64,000 bases of DNA from an uncultured Phocaeicola sp. (GCA_944321015.1 CALUJS010000007.1:27434-91433), one strand, 5' to 3'. Counted from the stretch's first letter, positions 34,776-43,898 are shown. The notes: generated from the sequence alone by a model not told the origin. Program-made: numbers and translations.

Positions 34776-35102
34776 ATGAGGACAAGAATTTTTGCATTGT
34801 TAGCCATCCTTTTAGTGGCTTTTGCGACCTCTTCTTTAGCCGATGGCAAAAAGAAGGACAAAAAGAAAGAAACAGTGACTTACATTGTGTCAATGACGTG
34901 TGAGAACTGCAAGCAGCGCATTGAGGAGAACATACCTTTTGAAAAAGGTGTGACCGATTTGAAAGTCGATTTGCCGGCCAAGACGGTCACTATCGAATAC
35001 CGTGCGGACAAGACCACGCCTGACAAACTGAAAGCTGCCATTCAGAAATTGGGCTATACGGCAATGCCTTTCCATCCGAAGAAGAAGGAGGATAAGAACT
35101 GA
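34776..35102 (+). CDS. Secreted single heavy-metal-associated (HMA) domain protein
   Basis: 108 residues. Signal peptide (about 1-22), then a lysine-rich segment, then one ferredoxin-like HMA domain whose metal site is MTCENC (CxxC), ending in a second lysine-rich tail. Resembles periplasmic MerP/CopZ-like metal carriers. It lies 24 bp after the TonB receptor gene and 40 bp before a two-HMA protein, so it is part of a three-gene operon. Confidence 0.87.
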   Translation: MRTRIFALLAILLVAFATSSLADGKKKDKKKETVTYIVSMTCENCKQRIEENIPFEKGVTDLKVDLPAKTVTIEYRADKTTPDKLKAAIQKLGYTAMPFHPKKKEDKN

Positions 35103-35142
35103 ATATAATCTTTTTTATTAACAAATAATCAAATAATAAGGT

Positions 35143-35859
35143 ATGAAAGCAAAATTTTTATTGGCCGTGTTGTTCACGGCTTTTGTAGGTGCAGCTTCTG
35201 CACAGAGCACAGTAGCCAAGTTTCGTATAGAAAGCATGCGTTGTGGCGGATGCCTGGGGCGTGTAACCAAGGCGCTGAAAGCAACTGCGGGCGTGGAGTC
35301 CGTAAAAGGCGACATGGAGAAGAAAATGGTTATTGTCAGTTATGATGCGGGGAAGGTGACTCCTTCCGCCATGAAAGAAGCGCTTGCCGACATTAAGATG
35401 CCTGCTGCGGATTATGACCCGAATGAAGTCATCAGCCGTCAAGTCCTTTTTCATGCCGGACAGATGCGTTGTGGCGGATGTGCCGGGAAGGTAAAGAAGA
35501 ACATTGGCGCAGAACCGGGCGTACAAAGTGTGGAGGTGGACTTGAATACTAAAAATGTGACCATCACTTATGATGCCAACAAGGTAAGCTCGCAGGAATT
35601 GAAAGATGATTTCAAGAAGTTCAATTACACGGTATGCCGTGCTTATCCGAATGACATAGTGAAGTATGCCACTTTCCGTGTGAAGGATGCCGCTAAGGCT
35701 TCCGGACAGTTGGAGAGTGTCAAAGGCGTGCTCGATGCCAATGTTGATGCCGCAAGTGGACTTGTGGCGTTGAGTTACAACACCCGTGTGCTGGCAGATG
35801 AAGCCGCCCTTATGGCACAGGTGAAAGCGGCAGGTTGTGAGGTGGAAACCAATAATTGA
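35143..35859 (+). CDS. Secreted protein with two CxxC HMA domains and a third degenerate one
   Basis: 238 residues. Signal peptide (about 1-20); HMA domain 1 with MRCGGC (about 29-34), HMA domain 2 with MRCGGC (about 108-113), and a C-terminal region (about 168-238: YATFRVKDAAKASGQLESVKGVLDANVD) with the same beta-alpha-beta rhythm but no CxxC. The Gly-Gly inside the metal motif is shared by both sites. Probably a periplasmic metal carrier working with the TonB receptor of the same operon. Confidence 0.85.
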   Translation: MKAKFLLAVLFTAFVGAASAQSTVAKFRIESMRCGGCLGRVTKALKATAGVESVKGDMEKKMVIVSYDAGKVTPSAMKEALADIKMPAADYDPNEVISRQVLFHAGQMRCGGCAGKVKKNIGAEPGVQSVEVDLNTKNVTITYDANKVSSQELKDDFKKFNYTVCRAYPNDIVKYATFRVKDAAKASGQLESVKGVLDANVDAASGLVALSYNTRVLADEAALMAQVKAAGCEVETNN

Positions 35860-35885
35860 GAACTGTTATAAGAACTAATTAAAGT

Positions 35886-35938
35886 CGAGCGCATGTCCTT
35901 GTCTCCCGACTGCCATTGGTCGATAAGGAATGCGCTCG
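35886..35938 (+). promoter_or_regulatory. Long hairpin in leader of SusC gene
   Basis: CGAGCGCAT (35886-35894) pairs with ATGCGCTCG (35930-35938), continued after a single bulged G by TCCTT/AAGGA (35896-35900 / 35925-35929) and then CGAC/GTCG. It has no T-tract and ends 16 nt before the ATG at 35955, so it is more likely a leader structure or mRNA-processing/stability element than a terminator. Confidence 0.6.
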
Positions 35939-35954
35939 TATCAAATAATAAGGT

Positions 35955-38900
35955 ATGACAAAAGTAATATACTTTGTCGGGTCGGCCGATAGCCGGCTCG
36001 TGAAAAAACGTGTATTGTTCAGCTTGTTAACATTCTTTTTCTTGTTTGCAGCAGTGCGGGCACAAGATTTATCCCAAGTGACGGGAAAGGTGTTGGCAGC
36101 AGACGATACGCCGGTGATTGGCGCCTATGTCACCGTGAATGGAGAGAAAGGTGGAGCGGTGACTGATGCAGATGGTCGTTTTACGCTTCGCGTAGAAAAG
36201 GAGAAATATCCACGCACGTTGGTTGTGAAGTATATTGGTTACAAAACTACACAGATTCCTTTGTATAGCAGACGGGATACGCACGGTCAGATTATAAGGC
36301 TGGAGGAAGATAATTATTCGCTTGACGATGTAGTGGTAGTCGGTTACGGCACTTCTTCCCGTAAGAAACTGACAGGCGCGGTGTCTAAAGTGGATGGTTC
36401 CATTGTTGCTCAGGCCACACAAGATGCGCCCATCTTGGCATTGCAAGGACATGCGTCCGGTGTGTATGTTACTCAATCGTCCGGTGTGCCGGGCGGGGGC
36501 AATACGAGCATCATCATTCGTGGACAAAACACACTGACCTCCCAGACCGAACCACTCTATGTGGTGGACGGAGTTCCTTTCAATGCTGCCACGCAGAATC
36601 CCGTGGGAACGTCAAGTACAGGTGTTTTCGGTTTGCCCGATGCATTGTCGTTCATCAACCCTTCAGACATAGAAAGCATAGAGATTCTGAAAGATGCCGA
36701 TGCCACGGCCATATATGGCACCAGAGGGGCAAATGGCGTGGTGCTGATTACGACAAAGAAGGGAGAATCAGGCAAGGTAAAAGTCAATGCCTCTTTCAGC
36801 ACATCTGCGTCATATGTACAGAAGCGGTTAGATTTTCTTGATACTTCAACCTATTTGGAAATGCGTCGGAGAGCCTATGAATCAGATTTGGCTTCCGGTG
36901 CGCTTACAACAGACGATTATAATACGGCTAACTTTCCCGATCTGATTTTGTGGGATGATTCTTACACGGACTGGCAGGATGCCATGATGGGGCATACGGC
37001 TATGGGATATGATGCACAGCTTGCCATATCGGGTGGAAACAGGAATACTTCTTTTTTGGTTGGAGGGGCTTATTACACTTCAAATACAGTGCTGGTCAGC
37101 GACGACCAATATACTCGCTGGAGCGCCCGCGCCAATATCACCCATCATTCGGATAATAATCGTTTCAATATGGAAGCCGGGCTTATTCTCTCCAACATCA
37201 TTATGGATTCAAATGGAGGCAGTTCTCCTTATGGTTCCTTGAATACGGCTCCAAACACGCCGCTGTTTGATGAGGAAGGAAGGCCTTACTACGTGCCGGA
37301 TGATCCTGATTACAGTTCTGCTACTTCTTTCTTGGCCAGCGAGGCCGATAACAAGTCGGTCAACGTCATGGGAAACTTCTCGGCCAGTTACCGCATTTGG
37401 AAGACATTGACAGCGAAGGTCTCTTTAGGCTATAACCATAGTTCCAGTGACCAGCAGAGTTTGAAGAAGCGCTATTACTACAATCCGTATAATCCGGAAA
37501 TACATAGCGAGGCCAATTATTATATGGCGCAGACCACAACCTTTGTGGTGGAACCTCAGTTGACCTATACTGCCGGATTGTGTGGAGGTACTTTATCGTT
37601 GCTGGCGGGTGGCACTTATCAGAATGCGACCAGCAAATACTTGAGTTTCTGGGGACGTGAATATTTGGCAGATTCCTTTATGCCCAATGTGGAAGCTGCT
37701 ACCCAGATGCTTTCCAATACGAATCCGTATAAGCAGACCAAGACAGCTTCGTTTTTCGCACGTTTGAGCTATGATTGGCAAAGCCGTTATCTGTTGAATG
37801 TGGTGTATCGCCGAGATGGTTCTTCGCGTTTCGGTCCGGAGCATCGTTTCGGTAACTTCTATTCGGTGGGAGCCGGATGGCTGTTTGGCAACGAGCCTTT
37901 CGTGAAAGAACGTGTAGGGCGTGTGTTGAGCCATGGTAAACTGCGTTTCAGCTATGGGCGTACCGGAAATGACGGGATAGGCGACTATGCGTACATGACC
38001 AAGTATAGCATTACCAGTTTCCCCTATGCCGGAAGCAAGGGCTTTTCACCTGACAATATAGCCAATGAGAATTTGCATTGGGAGACTACCAACAAGATGG
38101 ATGTCGGATTAGAGGTGGGTTTGTTTGATGACCGTATATTACTCAATGCCGCATTTTTCTATAATCGCAGTTATGATTTGCTGGGCAACGTGAATGTGTC
38201 TGGACAGACGGGCTTTTCGTCGATAGCTACCAATCTTAACGCTACGGTGGAAAACAAGGGATGGGAATTGGAATTGAATACCCAAAACATTAAAACTCAT
38301 GATTTCAGGTGGAACACGAATTTCAATATCACCATTCCGCGCAATAAATTGGTGGAGTATGAAGATTTGGAAAACTCATCGGACTATACTTCTTATGAGA
38401 TAGGGAAGTCCATTAATCTGGTACGCGGCTATAAATACTTGGGCGTGAATCCGGACAACGGTGTACCGATGTTTGAAGACTTGGACGACAACGGAAGACT
38501 TTCTTCCCGCACGGACTATCAGTTCCTGGGCACCACTGACCCCAGTTTCTATGGTGGATTGGCCAATACGTTGTCTTATAAGAACCTCACGTTGGATTTC
38601 AGCTTCTATTTTCGTAAGAAAAACATGCAGGTTGGCTATTTCCGCCATTTCGGGACGGCGGGTGGAAGAAACAATGTGACTGAAGAGGTCTATAAGCACA
38701 CATGGACTACGCCCGGGCAAGATGCCAAATATCCCGGCCTGACAACAACGAGTGCAAGCGAAATAGGTAAGGCTAATGCTTATTTGTCGTCTTCAGACTT
38801 TGCTTATAGTACAGGTTCGTACTTGCGTCTACAACATGTGACGCTGGCCTATGATTTTCCTCAAGATTGGTTAGTGCCTTTTCATCTTAATGCGTTGCGC

Positions 38901-39020
38901 ATGTATGTGCAGGGAAAGAACCTGTTCACCATCTCAGATTATGATTCTTATGACCCGGAAACAGCATCAGCCGTTCCTGTGCTGACTTCGTTCGTTTTCG
39001 GCCTGAACGTTACATTTTAA
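35955..39020 (+). CDS. SusC/RagA-family TonB-dependent transporter (pectin-type locus, first pair)
   Basis: 1021 residues. The start could also be the GTG at 36000, which begins the basic part of the signal peptide (KKRVLFSLLTFFFLFAAVRA). CarboxypepD_reg domain (VTGKVLAADDTPVIGAYVTVNG), plug with DDVVVVGYGTSSRKKLTGAV, and a barrel ending SFVFGLNVTF. Codon use is visibly more A/T-rich than in the housekeeping genes. It is followed by its SusD partner and lies 5' of two pectate lyases, so pectin fragments are the likely cargo (inference). Confidence 0.92.
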   Translation: MTKVIYFVGSADSRLVKKRVLFSLLTFFFLFAAVRAQDLSQVTGKVLAADDTPVIGAYVTVNGEKGGAVTDADGRFTLRVEKEKYPRTLVVKYIGYKTTQIPLYSRRDTHGQIIRLEEDNYSLDDVVVVGYGTSSRKKLTGAVSKVDGSIVAQATQDAPILALQGHASGVYVTQSSGVPGGGNTSIIIRGQNTLTSQTEPLYVVDGVPFNAATQNPVGTSSTGVFGLPDALSFINPSDIESIEILKDADATAIYGTRGANGVVLITTKKGESGKVKVNASFSTSASYVQKRLDFLDTSTYLEMRRRAYESDLASGALTTDDYNTANFPDLILWDDSYTDWQDAMMGHTAMGYDAQLAISGGNRNTSFLVGGAYYTSNTVLVSDDQYTRWSARANITHHSDNNRFNMEAGLILSNIIMDSNGGSSPYGSLNTAPNTPLFDEEGRPYYVPDDPDYSSATSFLASEADNKSVNVMGNFSASYRIWKTLTAKVSLGYNHSSSDQQSLKKRYYYNPYNPEIHSEANYYMAQTTTFVVEPQLTYTAGLCGGTLSLLAGGTYQNATSKYLSFWGREYLADSFMPNVEAATQMLSNTNPYKQTKTASFFARLSYDWQSRYLLNVVYRRDGSSRFGPEHRFGNFYSVGAGWLFGNEPFVKERVGRVLSHGKLRFSYGRTGNDGIGDYAYMTKYSITSFPYAGSKGFSPDNIANENLHWETTNKMDVGLEVGLFDDRILLNAAFFYNRSYDLLGNVNVSGQTGFSSIATNLNATVENKGWELELNTQNIKTHDFRWNTNFNITIPRNKLVEYEDLENSSDYTSYEIGKSINLVRGYKYLGVNPDNGVPMFEDLDDNGRLSSRTDYQFLGTTDPSFYGGLANTLSYKNLTLDFSFYFRKKNMQVGYFRHFGTAGGRNNVTEEVYKHTWTTPGQDAKYPGLTTTSASEIGKANAYLSSSDFAYSTGSYLRLQHVTLAYDFPQDWLVPFHLNALRMYVQGKNLFTISDYDSYDPETASAVPVLTSFVFGLNVTF

Positions 39021-39034
39021 ATGATTGCAAAGAT

Positions 39035-40441
39035 ATGAAAGCAAAAAAATATTTGTGTCTGCCGATGTTTCTGTTGGCAGGACTGACCTCTTGCGATGGT
39101 ATGTTGGACATCGACCCTCCTACCGATTCCTATACGGCAGAGACGGTCTACGGAAGCGAAGAAAGCATAGAAGCCTTGGCGGAAGGGCTTTATTCGGCAA
39201 ACTTCGGCGACATGTTTTATCTCATCTGGCAAGAACTGTTCGGTGGCTTTTGTGCGGACGAATTGCTTTGCCGTTCCACCAGTTATGACGATTTTGTACA
39301 GAATGTATATAATCCGAATACAGGCAACCTGTCCAGTTTCTGGACGAAACCTTATAGTACAATTTACCACTGTAACGACTTTATTATCCATGTTGAACCC
39401 AGCACGCTCATTTCCGAAGCTAAGAAGAAGGTCTGTTTGGGAGAAGCGCATTTCTTCCGTGCCTATTCTTATTTCTTGTTGGTTAACTTTTTTGGCGATG
39501 TGCCATTGGTACTCACCAATAATTATGAAGAAAGCAGGCTGCTGCCTCGCACGGCGAAGGAAACGGTGTATGAAACTATCGTGGACGATTTGCAGAAGGC
39601 TGTGGTTTATCTCGACGGCTCCGACAACCCGAACACCAAGGTTACTGCTGAAGCGGCTACAGCCATGTTGGCAAGGGTATATCTTTACATTGGTCAATGG
39701 GATGCGGCTGCAAAGGAAGCCGGCAAATTGATTCCGGTGGCCGACGGAGGTACGGGAACGAAATTTGTGCTGGAAGACGATGTGAACGACGTGTTCTTGA
39801 AAACTACCCGTGAAGGCATCCTGAATTTGGATTGTACCAACCGCAACGGGGATGGCAGTTTTCAAAAGTCTACCATGATAGGCATGTTTTTTGTGAGTGC
39901 CTCGCAAAATCCTACTTATTATCTCAGTGATGAATTAGTAGCCGATTTGCAGGAAGATCCAAAGGATTTGCGCGGGCAGAATTGGATAAAATGCGTGGAA
40001 AAAGACGGAGTGAAAGGGAAATATTTTCCGTATAAGAACAAATACAGCAATGATGCTTCTGTCCCGTCCGGACGGGAGGAGTATGAACCTTTCTTGCGTT
40101 TGGCGGAGCAATATTTGATTCGTGCCGAAGCGCGTGTGCATCTGAAGGATTACACGGGAGCCGTGTCTGATTTGAATCGGATACGCAGTCGGGCCGGCGT
40201 AGAGCCTTTGCCTGCCATGACAGATGAAAACAAGCTTCTGTTGGCGGTGGAGGAAGAACGCCGCAAGGAGCTTTTCTTTGAACGCGGACATCGTTGGTTC
40301 GACCTGAACCGTACCGGACGCGCCGATGCGATCTATTCAAAAGTCAGTTACAAGCAGTGGGTGCCGGAGGCTTCGTTATGGCCGATTCCTGAATCGGAAA
40401 TGAAAGCGAACAGATACTTGGAGCAGAATCTTGGTTACTGA
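39035..40441 (+). CDS. SusD/RagB-family lipoprotein (first pair)
   Basis: 468 residues with lipoprotein signal (MKAKKYLCLPMFLLAGLTSC, Cys20), the SusD N-terminal pattern IDPPTDSYTAETVYGSEESIEALAEGLYSAN, and the RagB C-terminal segment LLAVEEERRKELFFERGHRWFDLNRTGRAD. It begins 14 bp after its SusC. Surface glycan-binding partner. Confidence 0.93.
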   Translation: MKAKKYLCLPMFLLAGLTSCDGMLDIDPPTDSYTAETVYGSEESIEALAEGLYSANFGDMFYLIWQELFGGFCADELLCRSTSYDDFVQNVYNPNTGNLSSFWTKPYSTIYHCNDFIIHVEPSTLISEAKKKVCLGEAHFFRAYSYFLLVNFFGDVPLVLTNNYEESRLLPRTAKETVYETIVDDLQKAVVYLDGSDNPNTKVTAEAATAMLARVYLYIGQWDAAAKEAGKLIPVADGGTGTKFVLEDDVNDVFLKTTREGILNLDCTNRNGDGSFQKSTMIGMFFVSASQNPTYYLSDELVADLQEDPKDLRGQNWIKCVEKDGVKGKYFPYKNKYSNDASVPSGREEYEPFLRLAEQYLIRAEARVHLKDYTGAVSDLNRIRSRAGVEPLPAMTDENKLLLAVEEERRKELFFERGHRWFDLNRTGRADAIYSKVSYKQWVPEASLWPIPESEMKANRYLEQNLGY

Positions 40442-40478
40442 TAAACAGCCAAGTTGATCAAGAGGACTAATTCGCTTA

Positions 40479-40519
40479 AATGGTGGACTATTTGTCGGGC
40501 AGGCAAATAGTCCACCATT
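40479..40519. promoter_or_regulatory. Perfect 16-bp inverted repeat, putative operator of pectate lyase operon
   Basis: 40479-40494 (AATGGTGGACTATTTG) and 40504-40519 are exact reverse complements with a 9-nt loop; CATTAGG follows at 40522. The half-site core AATAGTCCACC recurs upstream of the second SusC gene at 43936 and 43957, again followed by CATTAGG. There is no T-tract, so it does not read as an intrinsic terminator, although it lies 38 nt after the SusD stop. Confidence 0.7.
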
Positions 40520-40558
40520 CTCATTAGGAAAAGTACGATTCCGGCGATTGTGTGGTTT

Positions 40559-40566
40559 TACCTTTG
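40559..40566 (+). promoter_or_regulatory. -7 element of pectate lyase operon
   Basis: TACCTTTG fits TAnnTTTG exactly, 40 nt downstream of the inverted repeat. No good TTTG at -33 is seen, as would be expected for an activator-dependent promoter. Confidence 0.5.
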
Positions 40567-40752
40567 CCTTGTCCAAATTTGAGTGGACAGTTGTTTTTTT
40601 GTTCATAACTTGAAATCCGAGGTTGATTACGAGGGTTGTTGTTTTCCCCGTGTGAGGCTGATGATTCTGCACCCGGCTTTCCGACGCAAACATCGGGAGG
40701 CCAGGTGCTTGCTTTTCGATTGTGCTGAAATCCAAATAAACGATATATAAAT

Positions 40753-42336
40753 ATGAACTACATGATGAAGAAATACGCAGGGAGCGCGTTGTGTTGTGCC
40801 TTCTTGTTTGCGGGCGTGGCTTGCTCGGACAGCGAACCCGGGTTGAACGACGATTCCACGCCGGGTGCTCCCGGTCAGGAAGAACCTTCTACGCCGGAGG
40901 AACCTTCCGGACTGCCCGAATACGATGCGCCCGACCGCACGCAAGTTCTGGCCTTCCCCGGCGCTTACGGGGCCGGACGCTACACCAAGGGCGGAGCCGA
41001 GGGGAAAGTCCTTATCGTGAACTCGCTGGCCGACGACGGTTCGGAAGGCACGCTCCGCTGGGCTGTGGAGCAGGAGGGGCCGCGCACGGTGGTGTTTGCC
41101 GTGGATGGCGTCGTCGAGCTGACGCGCGAACTGAAGATACAGCACGGCGACCTCACCATTGCCGGACAGACCGCTCCGGGCGACGGCATCTGCCTGAAAA
41201 ACCACTCGCTCGTGCTCAATGCCGACAACGTGATTGTGCGTTTCATCCGTTGCCGCATGGGCGATGAGGCTTTGGTGGGCAGCGAGGCCGACGGCTCGGA
41301 TGCCTTCTGGGGTCGGGGCTACAGCAACATCATCGTCGACCACTGCTCCATGAGCTGGAGTACCGACGAATGCTCTTCCTTTTATAATAATAAGAACTTC
41401 ACCATGCAGTGGTGCATCATTGCCGAAAGTCTCACAAAGTCTCAGCACGCCAAAGGCGAGCACGGCTACGGGGGCATCTGGGGCGGCTCGCCGGCCACGT
41501 TCCACCACAACCTTTTGGCTCACCACTCCAATCGCACGCCCCGTCTGGACGGCAGCCGCTCATCCGGTCTGCCCGACGAGGAACGGGTCGACTTGCGCAA
41601 CAACGTCATCTACAACTGGGGTGGCGAGGGAGCCTACGGCGGTCAGGGCGGCTCGTACAACTTCGTAAACAACTACTACAAGCCGGGGCCGTATCTGAAG
41701 AGTACGAACGGCAACGCGTGCAGTCGCATCTTCACGGCCTATGCCGACGACGGCAGCAACAGTTCGAAGAACGAGCTGGGCACGTATGGCATGTTCTACC
41801 TGCACGGCAACTACTTCGACGGTTCGGTGCTGAACAATGCGGACCGTTTGAAGAGCATCGCCGAAGTGAATGCCGACAACACGAAAGGTATGGTGGCTAA
41901 GAACGATTTCATATCGACCGACAAGCTGCTTTCCTCCACCGAATTTTCCATCACCCCCGACGTGGCCGACTTCACCCAGTCGGCCAAAGAGGCCTATGAG
42001 TCCGTGCTCACATATGCAGGCGCATCCCTCAAACGCGATGCTGTCGACGAGCGCATCGTGGCCACCGTGCGCGAAGGCAGCTACACGGCCAAAGGCTCGA
42101 ACGGGAGCGGATACGGCTTCATCGACAGTCCTGCCGATGTAGGCGGATGGCCCGACTATAAGGAAGGAGAAGCCCCGACCGATACCGACAAAGACGGTAT
42201 GCCCGACGAATGGGAGAAAGAGCAAGGCCTCGACCCCACGAAAGACGACAGCGCCAAATACAATCTGAGTAAGGAATACACCAATCTGGAAGTCTATATG
42301 AACAGCCTGGTGGAGGATGTGATGGGACTTGACTGA
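40753..42336 (+). CDS. Pectate lyase (PL1-like), surface lipoprotein
   Basis: 527 residues. Lipoprotein signal with Cys24 (FAGVAC), a Pro/Glu/Ser-rich linker (about 25-55), then a right-handed parallel beta-helix from PGAYGAGRYTKGGAEGKVLIV onward. Pectate-lyase hallmarks are the VDHCSMSWSTDE segment (Ca-binding region) and NRTPRLDGSR, which fits the RxPxxR catalytic pattern. The C-terminus carries the calcium-loop-like DTDKDGMPDEWEKEQGLDP. It cleaves de-esterified homogalacturonan by beta-elimination (family knowledge). Paralogue of the next gene, 62 bp downstream. Confidence 0.9.
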   Translation: MNYMMKKYAGSALCCAFLFAGVACSDSEPGLNDDSTPGAPGQEEPSTPEEPSGLPEYDAPDRTQVLAFPGAYGAGRYTKGGAEGKVLIVNSLADDGSEGTLRWAVEQEGPRTVVFAVDGVVELTRELKIQHGDLTIAGQTAPGDGICLKNHSLVLNADNVIVRFIRCRMGDEALVGSEADGSDAFWGRGYSNIIVDHCSMSWSTDECSSFYNNKNFTMQWCIIAESLTKSQHAKGEHGYGGIWGGSPATFHHNLLAHHSNRTPRLDGSRSSGLPDEERVDLRNNVIYNWGGEGAYGGQGGSYNFVNNYYKPGPYLKSTNGNACSRIFTAYADDGSNSSKNELGTYGMFYLHGNYFDGSVLNNADRLKSIAEVNADNTKGMVAKNDFISTDKLLSSTEFSITPDVADFTQSAKEAYESVLTYAGASLKRDAVDERIVATVREGSYTAKGSNGSGYGFIDSPADVGGWPDYKEGEAPTDTDKDGMPDEWEKEQGLDPTKDDSAKYNLSKEYTNLEVYMNSLVEDVMGLD

Positions 42337-42344
42337 TTCGTATC

Positions 42345-42377
42345 TCCTTGTCCCCTCGTCCCTAACCCCTTGTCCCC
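42345..42377. repeat. Short CTTGTC/CTCGTC word repeat
   Basis: The spacer between the two pectate lyases contains CTTGTCCCCTCGTCCC and CTTGTCCCC, of the same word family as 6192-6336 and 30530-30595, here without a fold-back partner. Confidence 0.45.
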
Positions 42378-42398
42378 TAAAATAAAAACATACGAGCA

Positions 42399-43898
42399 AT
42401 GAAAAACATGATTATCCTTGCGTGCGGATTGCTTCTGTCCGTATCGGCCTTGCAAGCACAGGAGTTGAAGACTTATCCCGTGCCCGACCGTTCGACGGTG
42501 CCCGCCTTTCCGGGTGCCGACGGTGCCGGCAAGTATGTCACAGGCGGAGCCGGTGGTGCCGTTTACACGGTGACATCCCTGGCCGATGACGGTTCGGAAG
42601 GCACACTCCGTTGGGCCATCCGTAAGAAAGGGCCGCGCACCATCGTGTTTGCCGTGAGTGGCATTATCGAGCTGACCGAGCCGCTGAAAATCAACAATGG
42701 CGACCTCACCATTGCCGGACAGACCGCTCCGGGCGACGGCATCTGCCTGAAAAACTACACCCTCGGCGTGTCGGCCGACAATGTAATCATCCGCTTCATC
42801 CGTTCGCGCATGGGGGCCGACATCAAGAAGAAGGGCGACGATGCCATGAACGGCTTCAAGGGCCATCGGGGCATCATCATCGACCACTGCTCCATGAGCT
42901 GGAGCACCGACGAGTGTGCCACGTTCTACGACAACAGCCACTTCACCCTGCAGTGGTGCATCGTCAGCGAGAGCCTGGCCAACTCCATTCACGAGAAAGG
43001 CAAGCACGGCTACGGGGGCATCTGGGGCGGACAGCCCGCCACCTTCCACCACAACCTGCTGGCCCATCACACCAACCGCACGCCGCGCCTGTGCGGCAGC
43101 CGCTATACCGGCAAGCCCGAGGACGAGCGCGTAGAGCTGTTCAACAACGTCGTTTACAATTATGGCAGCGCCGGAGCCTATGCGGGCGAGGGCGGTTCGT
43201 ACAACTTCCTGAACAACTACTATAAGCCCGGGCCCTACACGGCCACGAAGTCGAGCTACGCGCGTCTCTTCACGGCCTATGCCGACGACGGGAAAAACGA
43301 AAACAAGAAAGGCACGCACGGTGTGTTCCATTTCGGAGGAAACTACATCGACCCCACCTGCTCCAGCCTCAGCGAGAAGCAGCGCAAGGCCATTATGAAG
43401 GTGAATCAGAACAATGCCCTGGGCCTGAAGATTGACGACGATTTTGCTCCCGCTTCCGAGCTGCTGTCGGACTCCGCTTTCCACATAGCCGGGCACACTA
43501 CCCTGCAACCCACGTGGGACGCCTATGAGGCCGTGCTCCTTCACGCCGGGGCCTCGTTGCACCGCGACCGTCACGACGCCCGTATTGCCGACGAGGTGCG
43601 CCAAGGCACCTACACCTACGAAGGCTCGCACGGCAGCACGCTGGGCATGATAGACCAGCCTTCCGACGTGGGTGGATGGGGCGAATACCGCTCGGAACCC
43701 GCTCCGGCGGATACCGATGGCGACGGTATGCCCGACACGTGGGAGAAGGCCCGGGGACTGAATCCCGCCGACTCTGCCGACGGAGCCGCTTACAACCTCA
43801 GCCCGCACTACACCAATCTGGAAGTCTACCTCAACGAGCTGGTGAAAGACACTTTTCCCGCATCCGATAGGTCGTTGGCAGGCGGGCAAGGCAAATGA
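42399..43898 (+). CDS. Pectate lyase (PL1-like), secreted
   Basis: 499 residues. Signal peptide (MKNMIILACGLLLSVSALQA), not a lipoprotein, unlike its neighbour. Parallel beta-helix beginning PGADGAGKYVTGGAGGAVYTV, with IDHCSMSWSTDE and NRTPRLCGSR matching the upstream lyase nearly residue for residue, and the same terminal calcium-loop-like DTDGDGMPDTWEKARGLNP. Expected to act in the periplasm or as a soluble exported enzyme on pectic fragments, complementing the surface lipoprotein lyase. Confidence 0.9.
   Translation: MKNMIILACGLLLSVSALQAQELKTYPVPDRSTVPAFPGADGAGKYVTGGAGGAVYTVTSLADDGSEGTLRWAIRKKGPRTIVFAVSGIIELTEPLKINNGDLTIAGQTAPGDGICLKNYTLGVSADNVIIRFIRSRMGADIKKKGDDAMNGFKGHRGIIIDHCSMSWSTDECATFYDNSHFTLQWCIVSESLANSIHEKGKHGYGGIWGGQPATFHHNLLAHHTNRTPRLCGSRYTGKPEDERVELFNNVVYNYGSAGAYAGEGGSYNFLNNYYKPGPYTATKSSYARLFTAYADDGKNENKKGTHGVFHFGGNYIDPTCSSLSEKQRKAIMKVNQNNALGLKIDDDFAPASELLSDSAFHIAGHTTLQPTWDAYEAVLLHAGASLHRDRHDARIADEVRQGTYTYEGSHGSTLGMIDQPSDVGGWGEYRSEPAPADTDGDGMPDTWEKARGLNPADSADGAAYNLSPHYTNLEVYLNELVKDTFPASDRSLAGGQGK

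Larger units (their letters stand above)
40442..40752. other. Regulatory intergenic region before the pectate lyases
   Basis: 311 bp containing the perfect 16-bp inverted repeat at 40479-40519, a -7-like TACCTTTG at 40559-40566, and about 190 bp of untranslated leader before the ATG at 40753. No gene is evident. Confidence 0.65.

Noticed and set aside
40479..40519. Inverted repeat as a Rho-independent terminator of the SusC/SusD operon
   Set aside because: No T-tract follows on either strand and the half-site recurs as direct repeats before another promoter, so an operator is more likely, although a role in RNA ends is not excluded.
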